Below are positions 1 to 6,853 of a DNA stretch of 9,139 nt, piece after piece. The translations under genes were made by a program, and so were the position numbers. The DNA is from Colwellia sp. GTDB taxonomy: Bacteria > Pseudomonadota > Gammaproteobacteria > Enterobacterales > Alteromonadaceae. The stretch is taken from NCBI GenBank assembly GCA_003521815.1, contig DPHE01000064.1, forward strand, positions 63,846 to 72,984. Direction: 5' to 3'. Position 1 is the first letter of the stretch. The number at the start of each line of letters is the position of its first letter. The notes under the pieces were generated by a model. The model had not been told where the DNA came from. It did not search any database and saw nothing but the letters and a program-made list of their open reading frames with translations.

Positions 1-96
1 ACGGGTGAAGAGATTCCAATTTCCGCCCGTAAAGTAGTGACTTTTAGACCGGGACAGAAATTAAAAAGCCGTGTTGAAGGCGGTAATAGCGACTAA
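1..96 (+). CDS. ihfA: Integration host factor subunit alpha, C-terminal fragment
   Basis: Only the last 31 codons and the TAA stop (94-96) are present; the gene starts before the window. IhfA pairs with IhfB to form the nucleoid protein IHF, which bends DNA sharply at specific sites and assists recombination, replication and sigma-54 promoters. The visible residues TGEEIPISARKVVTFRPGQK, followed by LKSRVEGG, match the end of the DNABII fold: the last beta strand and C-terminal helix. The segment VVTFRPGQKLKSRVE is nearly identical to my recollection of E. coli IhfA. HU and IhfB end differently, so the alpha subunit is the best call. The tail is short and ends GGNSD. A strong hairpin about 100 bp downstream ends the transcript. 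In enterics ihfA usually follows pheT; that side cannot be seen here. Confidence 0.9.
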   Translation, partial: TGEEIPISARKVVTFRPGQKLKSRVEGGNSD

Positions 97-196
97 CATA
101 GAGAACCTTGAATTTCCTCTGTTGAGCTGAATGATTGTATTGTTCGGTTTCTTGCTATATATTTTTTAGGTAATTCAGTTATCTGAAATAATATAA

Positions 197-230
197 TAAA
201 ACCGTATTAATGAAAGTTAATACGGTTTTA
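197..230 (+). terminator. ihfA terminator hairpin, probably bidirectional
   Basis: The arms TAAAACCGTATTAA (197-210) and TTAATACGGTTTTA (217-230) are perfect 14-bp complements around a 6-nt loop, TGAAAG. The A/T ends give a U-rich 3' side on either strand, so it can end ihfA transcription and also stop antisense transcription. It lies 100 bp past the ihfA stop and no other gene is nearby. Confidence 0.8.
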
Positions 231-389
231 TGCGTTAAAAGGAAGGGTAAAGGTGTATTTCTAAATGCTTACTTATTTATGGGCAGGAATAGAGCCTAGA
301 AGATGATGCTTGGTTGTCGCTTTAGCAAAAATATAAATGTGGTCTTAATATAAGTATTGTATGAAGATAGTTTATATATTCAATATAGG

Positions 390-433
390 CAACACACGGT
401 AGCAATACGTTCACATGTCGCTACCGTGTGTTG
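390..433 (-). terminator. Hairpin at the 3' end of yhbY
   Basis: The arms CAACACACGGTAGC (390-403) and GCTACCGTGTGTTG (420-433) are perfect 14-bp complements with a 16-nt loop. The hairpin begins 2 bp after the yhbY stop codon on the minus strand. It is more GC-rich than its surroundings. A clean U-tract is missing on the minus side and only moderate on the plus side (434-445). It may therefore work as a bidirectional terminator or as an mRNA 3'-end stabiliser. Confidence 0.65.
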
Positions 434-435
434 AT

Positions 436-732
436 TTATATTTTAGGAATACGAATCTTGTGTTCTTCACTTTGACGATAAATGATTAATGTTTTGCCTA
501 TTACTTGTATTTTAGTTGATTTAGTTTCACGGCAAATTGCTTCAACAATTAACCCTTTAGTTTCTTTATCATCAGTGGGGATTTTTACTTTAATCAATTC
601 ATGGTGATTAAGTGCGTAATCTATTTCGGCTACAACAGCTTCAGTTAAGCCATTATTCCCTAATAAAACAATAGGTTTTAGTGAGTGAGCAACACCTTTT
701 AAGTATTGGATTTGCTTTTTATTTAGGTTCAT
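436..732 (-). CDS. yhbY: YhbY family CRM-domain RNA-binding protein, ribosome assembly factor
   Basis: This 98-residue protein is almost entirely one CRM (chloroplast RNA splicing and ribosome maturation) domain. It begins MNLNKKQIQYLKGVAHSLKP, the usual start of the family. The conserved RNA-binding GxxG loop is GNNG at residues 25-28, inside PIVLLGNNGLT. The rest is an alpha/beta fold with Lys/Arg-rich strands. In E. coli the homologue associates with pre-50S particles. The gene is divergent from rlmE, another 50S maturation gene, with 86 bp between the starts. This pairing is conserved in gammaproteobacteria and suggests shared regulation. I see no strong Shine-Dalgarno sequence before the ATG. 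The length is typical and the gene looks intact. Confidence 0.93.
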   Translation of the reverse strand: MNLNKKQIQYLKGVAHSLKPIVLLGNNGLTEAVVAEIDYALNHHELIKVKIPTDDKETKGLIVEAICRETKSTKIQVIGKTLIIYRQSEEHKIRIPKI

Positions 733-818
733 TAATAAATTTCGATAGTTGTTAACTTGAATTAACGCTATTTTACCCTTATCTAACAGCTAATATCTAT
801 AAATAGTAGAAAATAAAC
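733..818. promoter_or_regulatory. Divergent promoter region of yhbY and rlmE
   Basis: These 86 bp must hold the promoters for both flanking genes. A dyad GTTAA-N6-TTAAC sits at 751-766. Towards rlmE, TTGAAT (757-762) could be a -35 box, with a poor -10, TATCTA, 17 nt later (780-785). Towards yhbY, TAAAAT read on the minus strand (770-775 on the plus strand) is a fair -10 box, with no good -35. The boxes are inferred by eye. The existence of promoters here follows from the gene arrangement. Confidence 0.4.
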
Positions 819-1445
819 ATGGTAAAGAAAAAACATACCAATAGTTCACAACGTTGGCTTGATGAACATTTTGAAGATGAATATGTTAAAAAAGCTAAAA
901 AGCTTGGTTTACGTTCACGTGCTGTCTTTAAAATTGAAGAAATAAATAATAAAGACAAACTGATTAAACCAGGTATGAAAGTTGTTGATTTAGGCGCAGC
1001 CCCTGGAGGATGGTCTGAATATGCTGTCAAGGCTGTAGGTGATAAAGGGCAGGTGATTGCCTGTGATATTTTACCTATGGATGCTATCGCCGGCGTTGAC
1101 TTTTTAGAGGGCGATTTTCGTGAAGATTTAGTTCTAGAGGCATTACTACAACGTATTAACGGAAAAAATATTGATGTTGTTATGTCAGATATGGCGGCAA
1201 ATATGACAGGTAATGAAAGTGCTGATTCAGCGCGTAGTATGTATTTAGTTGAATTAGCCTTGGAAATGTGTCATCAGGTATTAAAACCTAATGGTGCTTT
1301 TGTTGTTAAGGTATTTCAAGGTGCGGGCTTTGAAGACTTTATGAAAGCGCTGCGCACTGTCTTTAAAAACGTTAAAACTCGCAAGCCAGAGTCATCCAGA
1401 GCTCGTTCTCGTGAAGTTTATCTAGTGGCGACCAATTTTAAATGA
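819..1445 (+). CDS. rlmE: 23S rRNA (uridine-2552 2'-O) methyltransferase RlmE (FtsJ/RrmJ)
   Basis: RlmE uses S-adenosylmethionine to methylate the 2'-OH of U2552 in the A-loop of 23S rRNA, a late step in 50S assembly. The 208-residue product matches the usual family length of about 209. The SAM-binding motif I, VVDLGAAPGGWS, spans residues 55-66. The catalytic tetrad known from E. coli falls at the same numbers: K38 (RAVFKIEE), D124 (MSDMAANMTG), K164 (FVVKVFQG) and E199 (RSREVYLV). The active site therefore looks complete. Only a weak purine stretch precedes the ATG, with no clear Shine-Dalgarno. ftsH follows after 147 bp. In E. coli the two genes form a heat-shock operon, but the spacer here is long enough to hold a separate ftsH promoter. 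Confidence 0.96.
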   Translation: MVKKKHTNSSQRWLDEHFEDEYVKKAKKLGLRSRAVFKIEEINNKDKLIKPGMKVVDLGAAPGGWSEYAVKAVGDKGQVIACDILPMDAIAGVDFLEGDFREDLVLEALLQRINGKNIDVVMSDMAANMTGNESADSARSMYLVELALEMCHQVLKPNGAFVVKVFQGAGFEDFMKALRTVFKNVKTRKPESSRARSREVYLVATNFK

Positions 1446-1489
1446 CTGTTTGTCATTGGATCGAAGAGATATTATGTTACTAGTTGTAA

Positions 1490-1545
1490 ATTGTGACTAA
1501 AGTTAAATGGCTACTGCCCTTGAATTATAGTAAATTAGTCACAAT
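1490..1545. promoter_or_regulatory. Inverted repeat and possible promoter upstream of ftsH
   Basis: ATTGTGACTAA (1490-1500) and TTAGTCACAAT (1535-1545) are perfect 11-bp complements separated by 34 nt. The interior can add a small GGC-TACT-GCC hairpin (1509-1518). Inside the element CTTGAAT (1519-1525) resembles a heat-shock sigma-32 -35 box, and CACAAT (1540-1545) is a weak match to its -10. As a sigma-70 pair, TTGAAT (1520-1525) and AATAAA (1543-1548) have 17-nt spacing. The inverted repeat is certain; the promoter reading is inferred from position and from known heat-shock control of ftsH. Confidence 0.35.
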
Positions 1546-1584
1546 AAACTTTTACAGTATTATTTTAATAAATTTATTAACCCA

Positions 1585-1590
1585 AAGAGG
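1585..1590 (+). promoter_or_regulatory. Ribosome binding site that favours a TTG start for ftsH
   Basis: AAGAGG ends at 1590. It is 2 nt before the ATG at 1593, 8 nt before the TTG at 1599, and 17 nt before the ATG at 1608. Only the TTG has normal spacing. Starting there gives MSDMAKN, a beginning that I also recall for the longer annotated form of E. coli FtsH. Confidence 0.55.
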
Positions 1591-1598
1591 TCATGAAG

Positions 1599-3557
1599 TT
1601 GAGTGATATGGCAAAAAATATTATTTTATGGTTAGTTATAGCCGTTGTTCTAATGTCTGTTTTTCAGAGCTTTTCTCCTAATACAGCCACTGAAAAAGAA
1701 ACAGATTACACACAATTTATCACCGAGGTACGTCAAGGGCAAATTCGTAATGCAAATGTTGATAGGGATGGCATTATTACGGGTGAAAAACGTAGTGGCG
1801 AAAGCTATCAAACCGTTATTCCTGGTGGTTATGATCGTGACTTGATTAATGATTTAGTGAAACAAGGGGTCCGTGCAAAGGGTAAGCTTCCAGAAGAAAC
1901 TAGTTTCTTAACCACTATTTTTGTTTCTTGGTTTCCGATGATATTACTCATTGGCGTATGGATTTTCTTTATGCGTAATATGCAAGGCGGTGGTGGCAAA
2001 GGTGCTATGTCTTTTGGTAAATCTAAGGCACGTCAATTAAGTGAAGACCAAATAAAAACAACTTTTGCTGATGTTGCCGGTTGTGATGAAGCCAAAGAAG
2101 ATGTGGCTGAATTGGTTGATTACTTAAGAGAACCAACAAAATTCCAAAAGTTAGGTGGTCGCATTCCATCGGGTATTTTATTGGTGGGCCAGCCGGGTAC
2201 GGGTAAAACGCTATTAGCAAAAGCCATTGCGGGTGAAGCAAAAGTACCATTTTTTACTATTTCAGGTTCAGACTTTGTCGAAATGTTTGTCGGTGTTGGT
2301 GCTTCGCGTGTTCGAGATATGTTTGAACAAGCAAAAAAATCCGCCCCTTGTATTATATTTATTGATGAAATTGATGCAGTAGGTCGTCAACGTGGAGCCG
2401 GAATGGGTGGTGGTCACGATGAACGTGAACAAACCTTGAACCAAATGTTAGTAGAAATGGATGGTTTTGAAGGCAATGAAGGCGTTATTGTTATTGCTGC
2501 CACTAACCGCCCTGATGTATTAGATCCTGCATTATTACGTCCAGGTCGATTTGACCGTCAAGTAACGGTAGGTTTACCTGATATCCGTGGTCGTGAACAA
2601 ATACTAAAAGTGCATATGCGTAAAGTTCCTTTAGGGGACGATGTGAAACCCGAAGTTATAGCGCGTGGTACTCCTGGTTTTTCTGGTGCTGATTTAGCTA
2701 ACTTAGTTAATGAAGCCGCATTATGTTCTGCTCGTACATCACGTCGTGTTGTCGGTATGCATGAGTTTGATGCAGCTAAAGATAAGATCATGATGGGTTC
2801 TGAGCGTAAATCAATGGTGATGTCAGAGTCTGAAAAAGAAATGACTGCATACCACGAAGCAGGTCATGCACTTATTGGCCGATTAGTGCCAGATCATGAT
2901 CCAGTATACAAAGTAAGTATTATTCCACGTGGTCGCGCATTGGGTGTAACAATGTACTTACCAGAACAAGATAGATTCAGCCATTCTAAGCAGCATTTAG
3001 AAAGCAATATCTCTTCTTTATATGGTGGTCGTATTGCCGAAGACGTTATTTACGGTAGTGATAAAGTATCCACTGGTGCATCAAATGATATCGAACGTGC
3101 AACTAACATTGCTCGTAAAATGGTTACTCAATGGGGACTTTCTGAAAAGTTGGGTCCTATGCTTTTTGCTGAAGAAGAAGGTGAAGTATTCTTAGGACGT
3201 ACCTCGTCTAAGTCGCTACATATGTCAGATGAAACAGCAAAACTAATTGATGAAGAAATTAAAAGGCTAATTGCTCGTAACTACGACCGTGCAGAAACAT
3301 TAATCAAAGATAATCTAGATATCTTGCATGCGATGAAAGATGCGCTAATGAAATATGAGACTATTGATGCGTTACAAATTGATGATTTGATGGCTAGAAC
3401 TGATGTTCGTAAACCTGCTGGTTGGGATGAACATGGATCAAGTTCAAGTAGTAATTCAAGCAATGGCGATGATAGTTCAGATAAAAAAGAAGATAGCGTA
3501 AAAGATAAATCAAGCCCTGATTTGTCAGAGCCAAGTGGTGATACACCAGCTAAATAG
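1599..3557 (+). CDS. ftsH: ATP-dependent zinc metalloprotease FtsH
   Basis: FtsH is the hexameric inner-membrane AAA+ protease that degrades unassembled membrane proteins and regulators such as sigma-32 and LpxC. From the TTG start the protein has 652 residues. TM1 is about 8-26, the periplasmic domain about 27-100, and TM2 about 104-125. The cytoplasmic AAA module has Walker A GQPGTGKT (197-204), the pore motif around F230 (MFVGVG), Walker B IIFIDEID (252-259) and arginine fingers R317 and R320. The zinc site is HEAGH (419-423) with D497 as third ligand. The Ser/Asp/Lys-rich tail from about 612 is probably disordered. The second Walker A residue is Gln, where most homologues I recall have Pro; the essential G-K-T residues are kept. 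An ATG at 1593 would give 654 residues but lies too close to the Shine-Dalgarno. A double hairpin follows the gene. Confidence 0.97.
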   Translation: MSDMAKNIILWLVIAVVLMSVFQSFSPNTATEKETDYTQFITEVRQGQIRNANVDRDGIITGEKRSGESYQTVIPGGYDRDLINDLVKQGVRAKGKLPEETSFLTTIFVSWFPMILLIGVWIFFMRNMQGGGGKGAMSFGKSKARQLSEDQIKTTFADVAGCDEAKEDVAELVDYLREPTKFQKLGGRIPSGILLVGQPGTGKTLLAKAIAGEAKVPFFTISGSDFVEMFVGVGASRVRDMFEQAKKSAPCIIFIDEIDAVGRQRGAGMGGGHDEREQTLNQMLVEMDGFEGNEGVIVIAATNRPDVLDPALLRPGRFDRQVTVGLPDIRGREQILKVHMRKVPLGDDVKPEVIARGTPGFSGADLANLVNEAALCSARTSRRVVGMHEFDAAKDKIMMGSERKSMVMSESEKEMTAYHEAGHALIGRLVPDHDPVYKVSIIPRGRALGVTMYLPEQDRFSHSKQHLESNISSLYGGRIAEDVIYGSDKVSTGASNDIERATNIARKMVTQWGLSEKLGPMLFAEEEGEVFLGRTSSKSLHMSDETAKLIDEEIKRLIARNYDRAETLIKDNLDILHAMKDALMKYETIDALQIDDLMARTDVRKPAGWDEHGSSSSSNSSNGDDSSDKKEDSVKDKSSPDLSEPSGDTPAK

Positions 3558-3587
3558 TAAATATTTGTTATTTCAAATATTTACTAT
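3554..3587 (+). repeat. AT-rich hairpin containing the ftsH stop codon
   Basis: The arms ATAGTAAATATTTG (3554-3567) and CAAATATTTACTAT (3574-3587) are perfect 14-bp complements with loop TTATTT. The TAG stop (3555-3557) lies inside the 5' arm. A further copy of the arm sequence, ATAGTAAATA, occurs at 3590-3599 and could compete for the 3' arm. With only four G/C bases across both arms the stem is weak, so it may serve as a 3'-end signal rather than a terminator by itself. Confidence 0.6.
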
Positions 3588-3599
3588 AAATAGTAAATA

Positions 3600-3640
3600 A
3601 ATAAAACCTCTATGTTTAGTACAAACATCGAGGTTTTATT
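3600..3640 (+). terminator. Terminator after ftsH
   Basis: An 18-bp stem with one internal T-C mismatch is formed by 3600-3617 and 3623-3640, with loop AGTAC. The outer part pairs AATAAAACCTC with GAGGTTTTATT, ending in a U-rich stretch. This is a good intrinsic terminator shape. It implies that folP, 28 bp further on, is transcribed partly by readthrough or from a promoter in the remaining short gap. Confidence 0.75.
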
Positions 3641-3667
3641 GTATTAAACCTTTTATAAAATTAAATT

Positions 3668-4519
3668 ATGATGTCACAAGTTATACAAACAAAATTTCCT
3701 AGATCAACACAACATGATTTAAATAAAGTTAACGTGATGGGAATATTAAACGTTACGCCAGACTCTTTTTCTGATGGTGGGCAATTTTCTTGTTTTAATA
3801 GTGCGTTAAAACAAGTAGAGAAAATGATTGATAATGGTGTCGATATTATTGATATCGGTGGAGAATCAACACGCCCAGGTGCTACTGAAGTTAGCGTACA
3901 AGATGAAATAGTTCGTGTAATCCCATTACTTAAAGCAATTAAGTCACGTTTTGATATCAATGTTTCTATTGATACTTCAAAATCGGAAGTAATGAGCGAA
4001 GCCATTATTTATGGTGCTGATATGATTAATGATGTTCGCGCTTTGCAAAATAAAGGTTGCCTTGAGGTTGTTGCTCAAAGCAATATCGATGTATGCCTTA
4101 TGCATATGCAAGGCATGCCTCGCACGATGCAAGAAAAGCCACAATACACTGATATTATTGATGATATACTTAGTTTTTTTACACAGCGCATTCATTGTTG
4201 TGAACAAGCAGGCATCACTAAAAAACGATTGGTGTTAGACCCCGGTTTTGGCTTTGGTAAAACATTAGCACACAATTATGAAGTGCTAGCCCAGTTTGCT
4301 CAGTTTAAATCTTTAGGTTTACCTGTATTAGCAGGAATTTCACGTAAATCAATGATAGGAAGTTTATTGAATAGAGGGGTGCATGAACGCTTAGCCGGTA
4401 GTTTGGCCGCGGCAATTGTTGCCATTCAACAGGGTGCTAATATTATACGAGTTCATGATGTACAGGAAAGTGTGGATGCAATAAATATTTTAAAAGCGGT
4501 TGCTCAATATAGAATATAA
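3668..4519 (+). CDS. folP: Dihydropteroate synthase
   Basis: FolP condenses p-aminobenzoate with dihydropterin pyrophosphate to form dihydropteroate in folate synthesis; it is the sulfonamide target. The 283-residue TIM-barrel protein matches the usual length (E. coli 282). The first signature is VMGILNVTPDSFSDGG (23-38), with N28 for magnesium/pyrophosphate binding. The second is DIIDIGGESTRPGA (59-72). Other expected ligand residues are D102 (SIDTSK), N121 (MINDV), D191 (LDPGFGFGKT), K227 (SRKS), and R261 and H263 (RVHD). Two adjacent ATGs (3668 and 3671) can start the protein, and neither has a clear Shine-Dalgarno. The gene follows the ftsH terminator and is 49 bp before glmM, the usual order. 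It looks intact. Confidence 0.96.
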   Translation: MMSQVIQTKFPRSTQHDLNKVNVMGILNVTPDSFSDGGQFSCFNSALKQVEKMIDNGVDIIDIGGESTRPGATEVSVQDEIVRVIPLLKAIKSRFDINVSIDTSKSEVMSEAIIYGADMINDVRALQNKGCLEVVAQSNIDVCLMHMQGMPRTMQEKPQYTDIIDDILSFFTQRIHCCEQAGITKKRLVLDPGFGFGKTLAHNYEVLAQFAQFKSLGLPVLAGISRKSMIGSLLNRGVHERLAGSLAAAIVAIQQGANIIRVHDVQESVDAINILKAVAQYRI

Positions 4520-4568
4520 ATATTAAAGCTCAACACTTTAAGTAGAGATAACAAATAAGGAATAGAAG

Positions 4569-5906
4569 ATGTCTAGTCGTAAATATTTTGGTACCGATGG
4601 AATACGTGGTTTAGTGGGGCAATATCCCGTTACACCAGAGTTTGTTATGAAACTAGGCTATGCTGCTGGTAAAGTCTTAGCGGCACAAGGGACAAAAAAA
4701 GTATTAATTGGTAAAGATACACGTATTTCCGGTTATATGCTTGAATCGGCGCTTGAAGCGGGCTTCTCTGCTGCAGGTATTAATATCGGTTTACTTGGGC
4801 CAATGCCTACACCCGGCATTGCCTATTTAACCAAAACATTTCGTGCTGAAGCTGGTATTGTTATTAGTGCTTCTCATAACCCTTTTTATGATAATGGCAT
4901 TAAATTTTTCTCACAAGACGGTCAGAAATTACCTGATGATGTAGAAATGGCCATTGAAGCTGAATTAGATAAGCCTATGGGCTGTGTAGAGTCAGGTCAT
5001 TTAGGTAAAGCAAATCGAATTGAAGATGCAGCGGGTCGCTATATCGAATTTTGTAAAAGTAATTTTCCAAGCCAGTTATCTTTGCAACATCTAACCATAG
5101 TGGTTGATTGCGCGCATGGTGCTACTTACCATATTGCACCGAATGTTTTTCGTGAATTAGGTGCCACTGTAATTGAAGTGGGAACATCACCTAATGGCAC
5201 TAATATTAATGATGGCTGCGGCGCAACATCAATGGCGATGATACAAGCTGCGGTAATAGAACATAAAGCAGATTTAGGTATAGCACTTGATGGTGATGGT
5301 GATCGCTTAATGATGGTTGATCACACCGGATATGTGATTGATGGTGATGAAGCTGTTTATATTATTGCATGCAATGATTTAAGAACAGGTAACTTGCAAG
5401 GTGGTGTAGTGGGTACCTTGATGAGTAATATGGGCCTTGAATTAGCGTTAGAAAAGCTTGAGATACCCTTCGCTCGTAGTAATGTTGGTGATAGATATGT
5501 TATGCAAATGCTCAGAGAAAAAGGTTGGAAATTAGGTGCTGAAAATTCTGGTCATATTATTAATTTAAATCACACCTCTACAGGGGATGGTATTATCGCT
5601 GCACTTAATGTACTAACGGCTGTTTGTCAGCGTAAGGAATCGTTATTTAATCTTCGACAAGGCATGACCATGTTGCCTCAACTTCTCGTTAATGTACGTT
5701 TTTCTGGTGGTAATGACCCTATCAATGCATCAAGTGTTCAAGCTTGTGTTGATAAGGTGAGTAGTCAGTTATCAGGTCGAGGTAGAGTGTTGTTACGTAA
5801 ATCTGGTACAGAGCCGTTAATACGGGTAATGGTAGAAGGTCCTGAACTTGATGAAGTCACTAGCTTAGCACACGAAATTGCTGACTCAGTGAAGTTAGCA
5901 AGTTAA
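4569..5906 (+). CDS. glmM: Phosphoglucosamine mutase
   Basis: GlmM converts glucosamine-6-phosphate to glucosamine-1-phosphate, feeding UDP-GlcNAc for peptidoglycan and lipopolysaccharide. The 445-residue protein has the family length and all four phosphohexomutase signatures. The N-terminus is KYFGTDGIRG. The catalytic phosphoserine loop ISASHNPFYDNG has S102, the same number as in E. coli. The metal loop DGDGDR (241-246) supplies D241, D243 and D245. The C-terminal phosphate-binding loop is RKSGTEP (410-416). The start is well supported by TAAGGA (4556-4561), 7 nt before the ATG. With folP 49 bp upstream and no terminator between them, the two genes are probably co-transcribed. No terminator is visible right after the stop. 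Confidence 0.97.
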   Translation: MSSRKYFGTDGIRGLVGQYPVTPEFVMKLGYAAGKVLAAQGTKKVLIGKDTRISGYMLESALEAGFSAAGINIGLLGPMPTPGIAYLTKTFRAEAGIVISASHNPFYDNGIKFFSQDGQKLPDDVEMAIEAELDKPMGCVESGHLGKANRIEDAAGRYIEFCKSNFPSQLSLQHLTIVVDCAHGATYHIAPNVFRELGATVIEVGTSPNGTNINDGCGATSMAMIQAAVIEHKADLGIALDGDGDRLMMVDHTGYVIDGDEAVYIIACNDLRTGNLQGGVVGTLMSNMGLELALEKLEIPFARSNVGDRYVMQMLREKGWKLGAENSGHIINLNHTSTGDGIIAALNVLTAVCQRKESLFNLRQGMTMLPQLLVNVRFSGGNDPINASSVQACVDKVSSQLSGRGRVLLRKSGTEPLIRVMVEGPELDEVTSLAHEIADSVKLAS

Positions 5907-6080
5907 CAAGTGTTATTGTTTTAATTCTTTATGTTGGAAAAAACAGCAGTTGAGTAAGATATTAACAGAAAGTTGATTGATTTTAACTTATCACTTGTAA
6001 CTTAATCCTATGTTGGTTAATATCTCGCGGCTTTATTTTACAATTTTACAATGTATTGAAGAATAGCAAGGGGAATAAAA
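5907..6080 (+). promoter_or_regulatory. tpiA leader with interleaved inverted repeats
   Basis: This 174-bp gap contains AGATATTAAC (5957-5966) and its exact complement GTTAATATCT (6016-6025). ACAAGTG (5906-5912) and CACTTGT (5992-5998) also pair. The order is A-B-A'-B', so the two helices interleave. AACTTA occurs twice (5985-5990 and 5999-6004). A possible promoter is TTGATT (5973-5978) with TGTAAC 17 nt later (5996-6001). A strong Shine-Dalgarno, AAGGGGA (6068-6074), precedes tpiA. The repeats are seen directly; a regulatory role is a guess. Confidence 0.3.
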
Positions 6081-6851
6081 ATGGCTAGACGTACAATCGT
6101 TGCAGCTAACTGGAAAATGAATGGCGGCTTAGCGTTAATAAATACGATAGTTAATGGCTTAACATCTGTTGAACTGCAAGAAAATGTTGATATAGTTATT
6201 TGCCCCAGCTTCCCTTTTTTATATGAACTTGTTTCTCAGGCGAAAGTTAATAAATTAGATAAAGCGATCTATGTCGGTGCTCAAAATGTAAGTGCCCATG
6301 ATAGTGGCGCCTATACTGGAGAAGTTTCTACACAAATGTTGCAGGAATTATCTGTAGAATTTGTTATTATAGGTCACTCTGAACGTCGAAGTTATTATAA
6401 AGAGACTTCTACGCAAATTGCTCATAAAGTGAATGCTGCACTAAAAGCAGGCTTAACACCTATTTTATGTATTGGTGAAAGCGAGGCAGAGCGAATCGCA
6501 GAGCAAACAGAAATAGTATTAGCATCACAATTACAACCCGTAATTGATGAAGTAGGTATTGAAAAATTTATTGATGTTGTTATTGCCTATGAGCCAGTTT
6601 GGGCAATAGGTACAGGTAAAACAGCATCAAGCGAGATGGCACAAGAAACACATAAATTTATTCGCCAATTTTTAGCTAAAGCTAATGAAAATGTGGCGAA
6701 TAAAGTGCCTTTATTATACGGTGGCAGCGTGAATGCGTCGAACTGTGAAGAATTATTTGCACAAACTGATATAGACGGTGGTCTTATCGGTGGTGCTAGT
6801 TTACACGTTGAGCAATTTAAAAAGATTTGCTCAGCAGCTAAAGGAAAGTAA
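6081..6851 (+). CDS. tpiA: Triosephosphate isomerase
   Basis: TpiA interconverts dihydroxyacetone phosphate and glyceraldehyde-3-phosphate in glycolysis and gluconeogenesis in the cytosol. The 256-residue protein has the full set of active-site residues: N10 and K12 in AANWKMNG, the electrophile H99 in IIGHSERRSY, and the base E171 in AYEPVWAIGTGK, which continues into the flexible loop 6. The phosphate-binding segments LYGGSVN (212-218) and GLIGGASL (234-241) are present. AAGGGGA ends 6 nt before the ATG and fixes the start. The position between glmM and secG is shared by many gammaproteobacteria but not by E. coli, where tpiA lies elsewhere. secG follows after 2 nt, so the two are surely co-transcribed. 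It looks intact. Confidence 0.97.
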   Translation: MARRTIVAANWKMNGGLALINTIVNGLTSVELQENVDIVICPSFPFLYELVSQAKVNKLDKAIYVGAQNVSAHDSGAYTGEVSTQMLQELSVEFVIIGHSERRSYYKETSTQIAHKVNAALKAGLTPILCIGESEAERIAEQTEIVLASQLQPVIDEVGIEKFIDVVIAYEPVWAIGTGKTASSEMAQETHKFIRQFLAKANENVANKVPLLYGGSVNASNCEELFAQTDIDGGLIGGASLHVEQFKKICSAAKGK

Positions 6852-6853
6852 AA

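Larger units (their letters stand above)
97..435. other. Gene-free interval between ihfA and yhbY
   Basis: This stretch separates two genes that end towards each other. It holds the ihfA terminator hairpin (197-230), a small TTCAG/CTGAA hairpin just before it (174-187), and the hairpin at the end of yhbY (390-433). Between 231 and 389 the DNA is AT-rich with stops in all frames that I read. I see no gene, no tRNA and no convincing promoter there. Confidence 0.6.

Noticed and set aside
797..1030. Minus-strand frame over the start of rlmE, and similar ones over tpiA (6587-6865) and secG (6922-7188)
   Set aside because: They are shadows of well-supported genes with no independent evidence.
2023..2250. 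Open frame on the minus strand opposite ftsH, with similar ones at 2558-2791 and 3281-3463
   Set aside because: They lie fully inside a strongly conserved gene, have no family-like sequence or ribosome binding site, and follow from the codon pattern of ftsH.
3661..4238. Open frames inside folP on both strands (for example 3661-4005 minus, 4029-4238 plus)
   Set aside because: They overlap conserved folP codons entirely and show no recognisable protein features.
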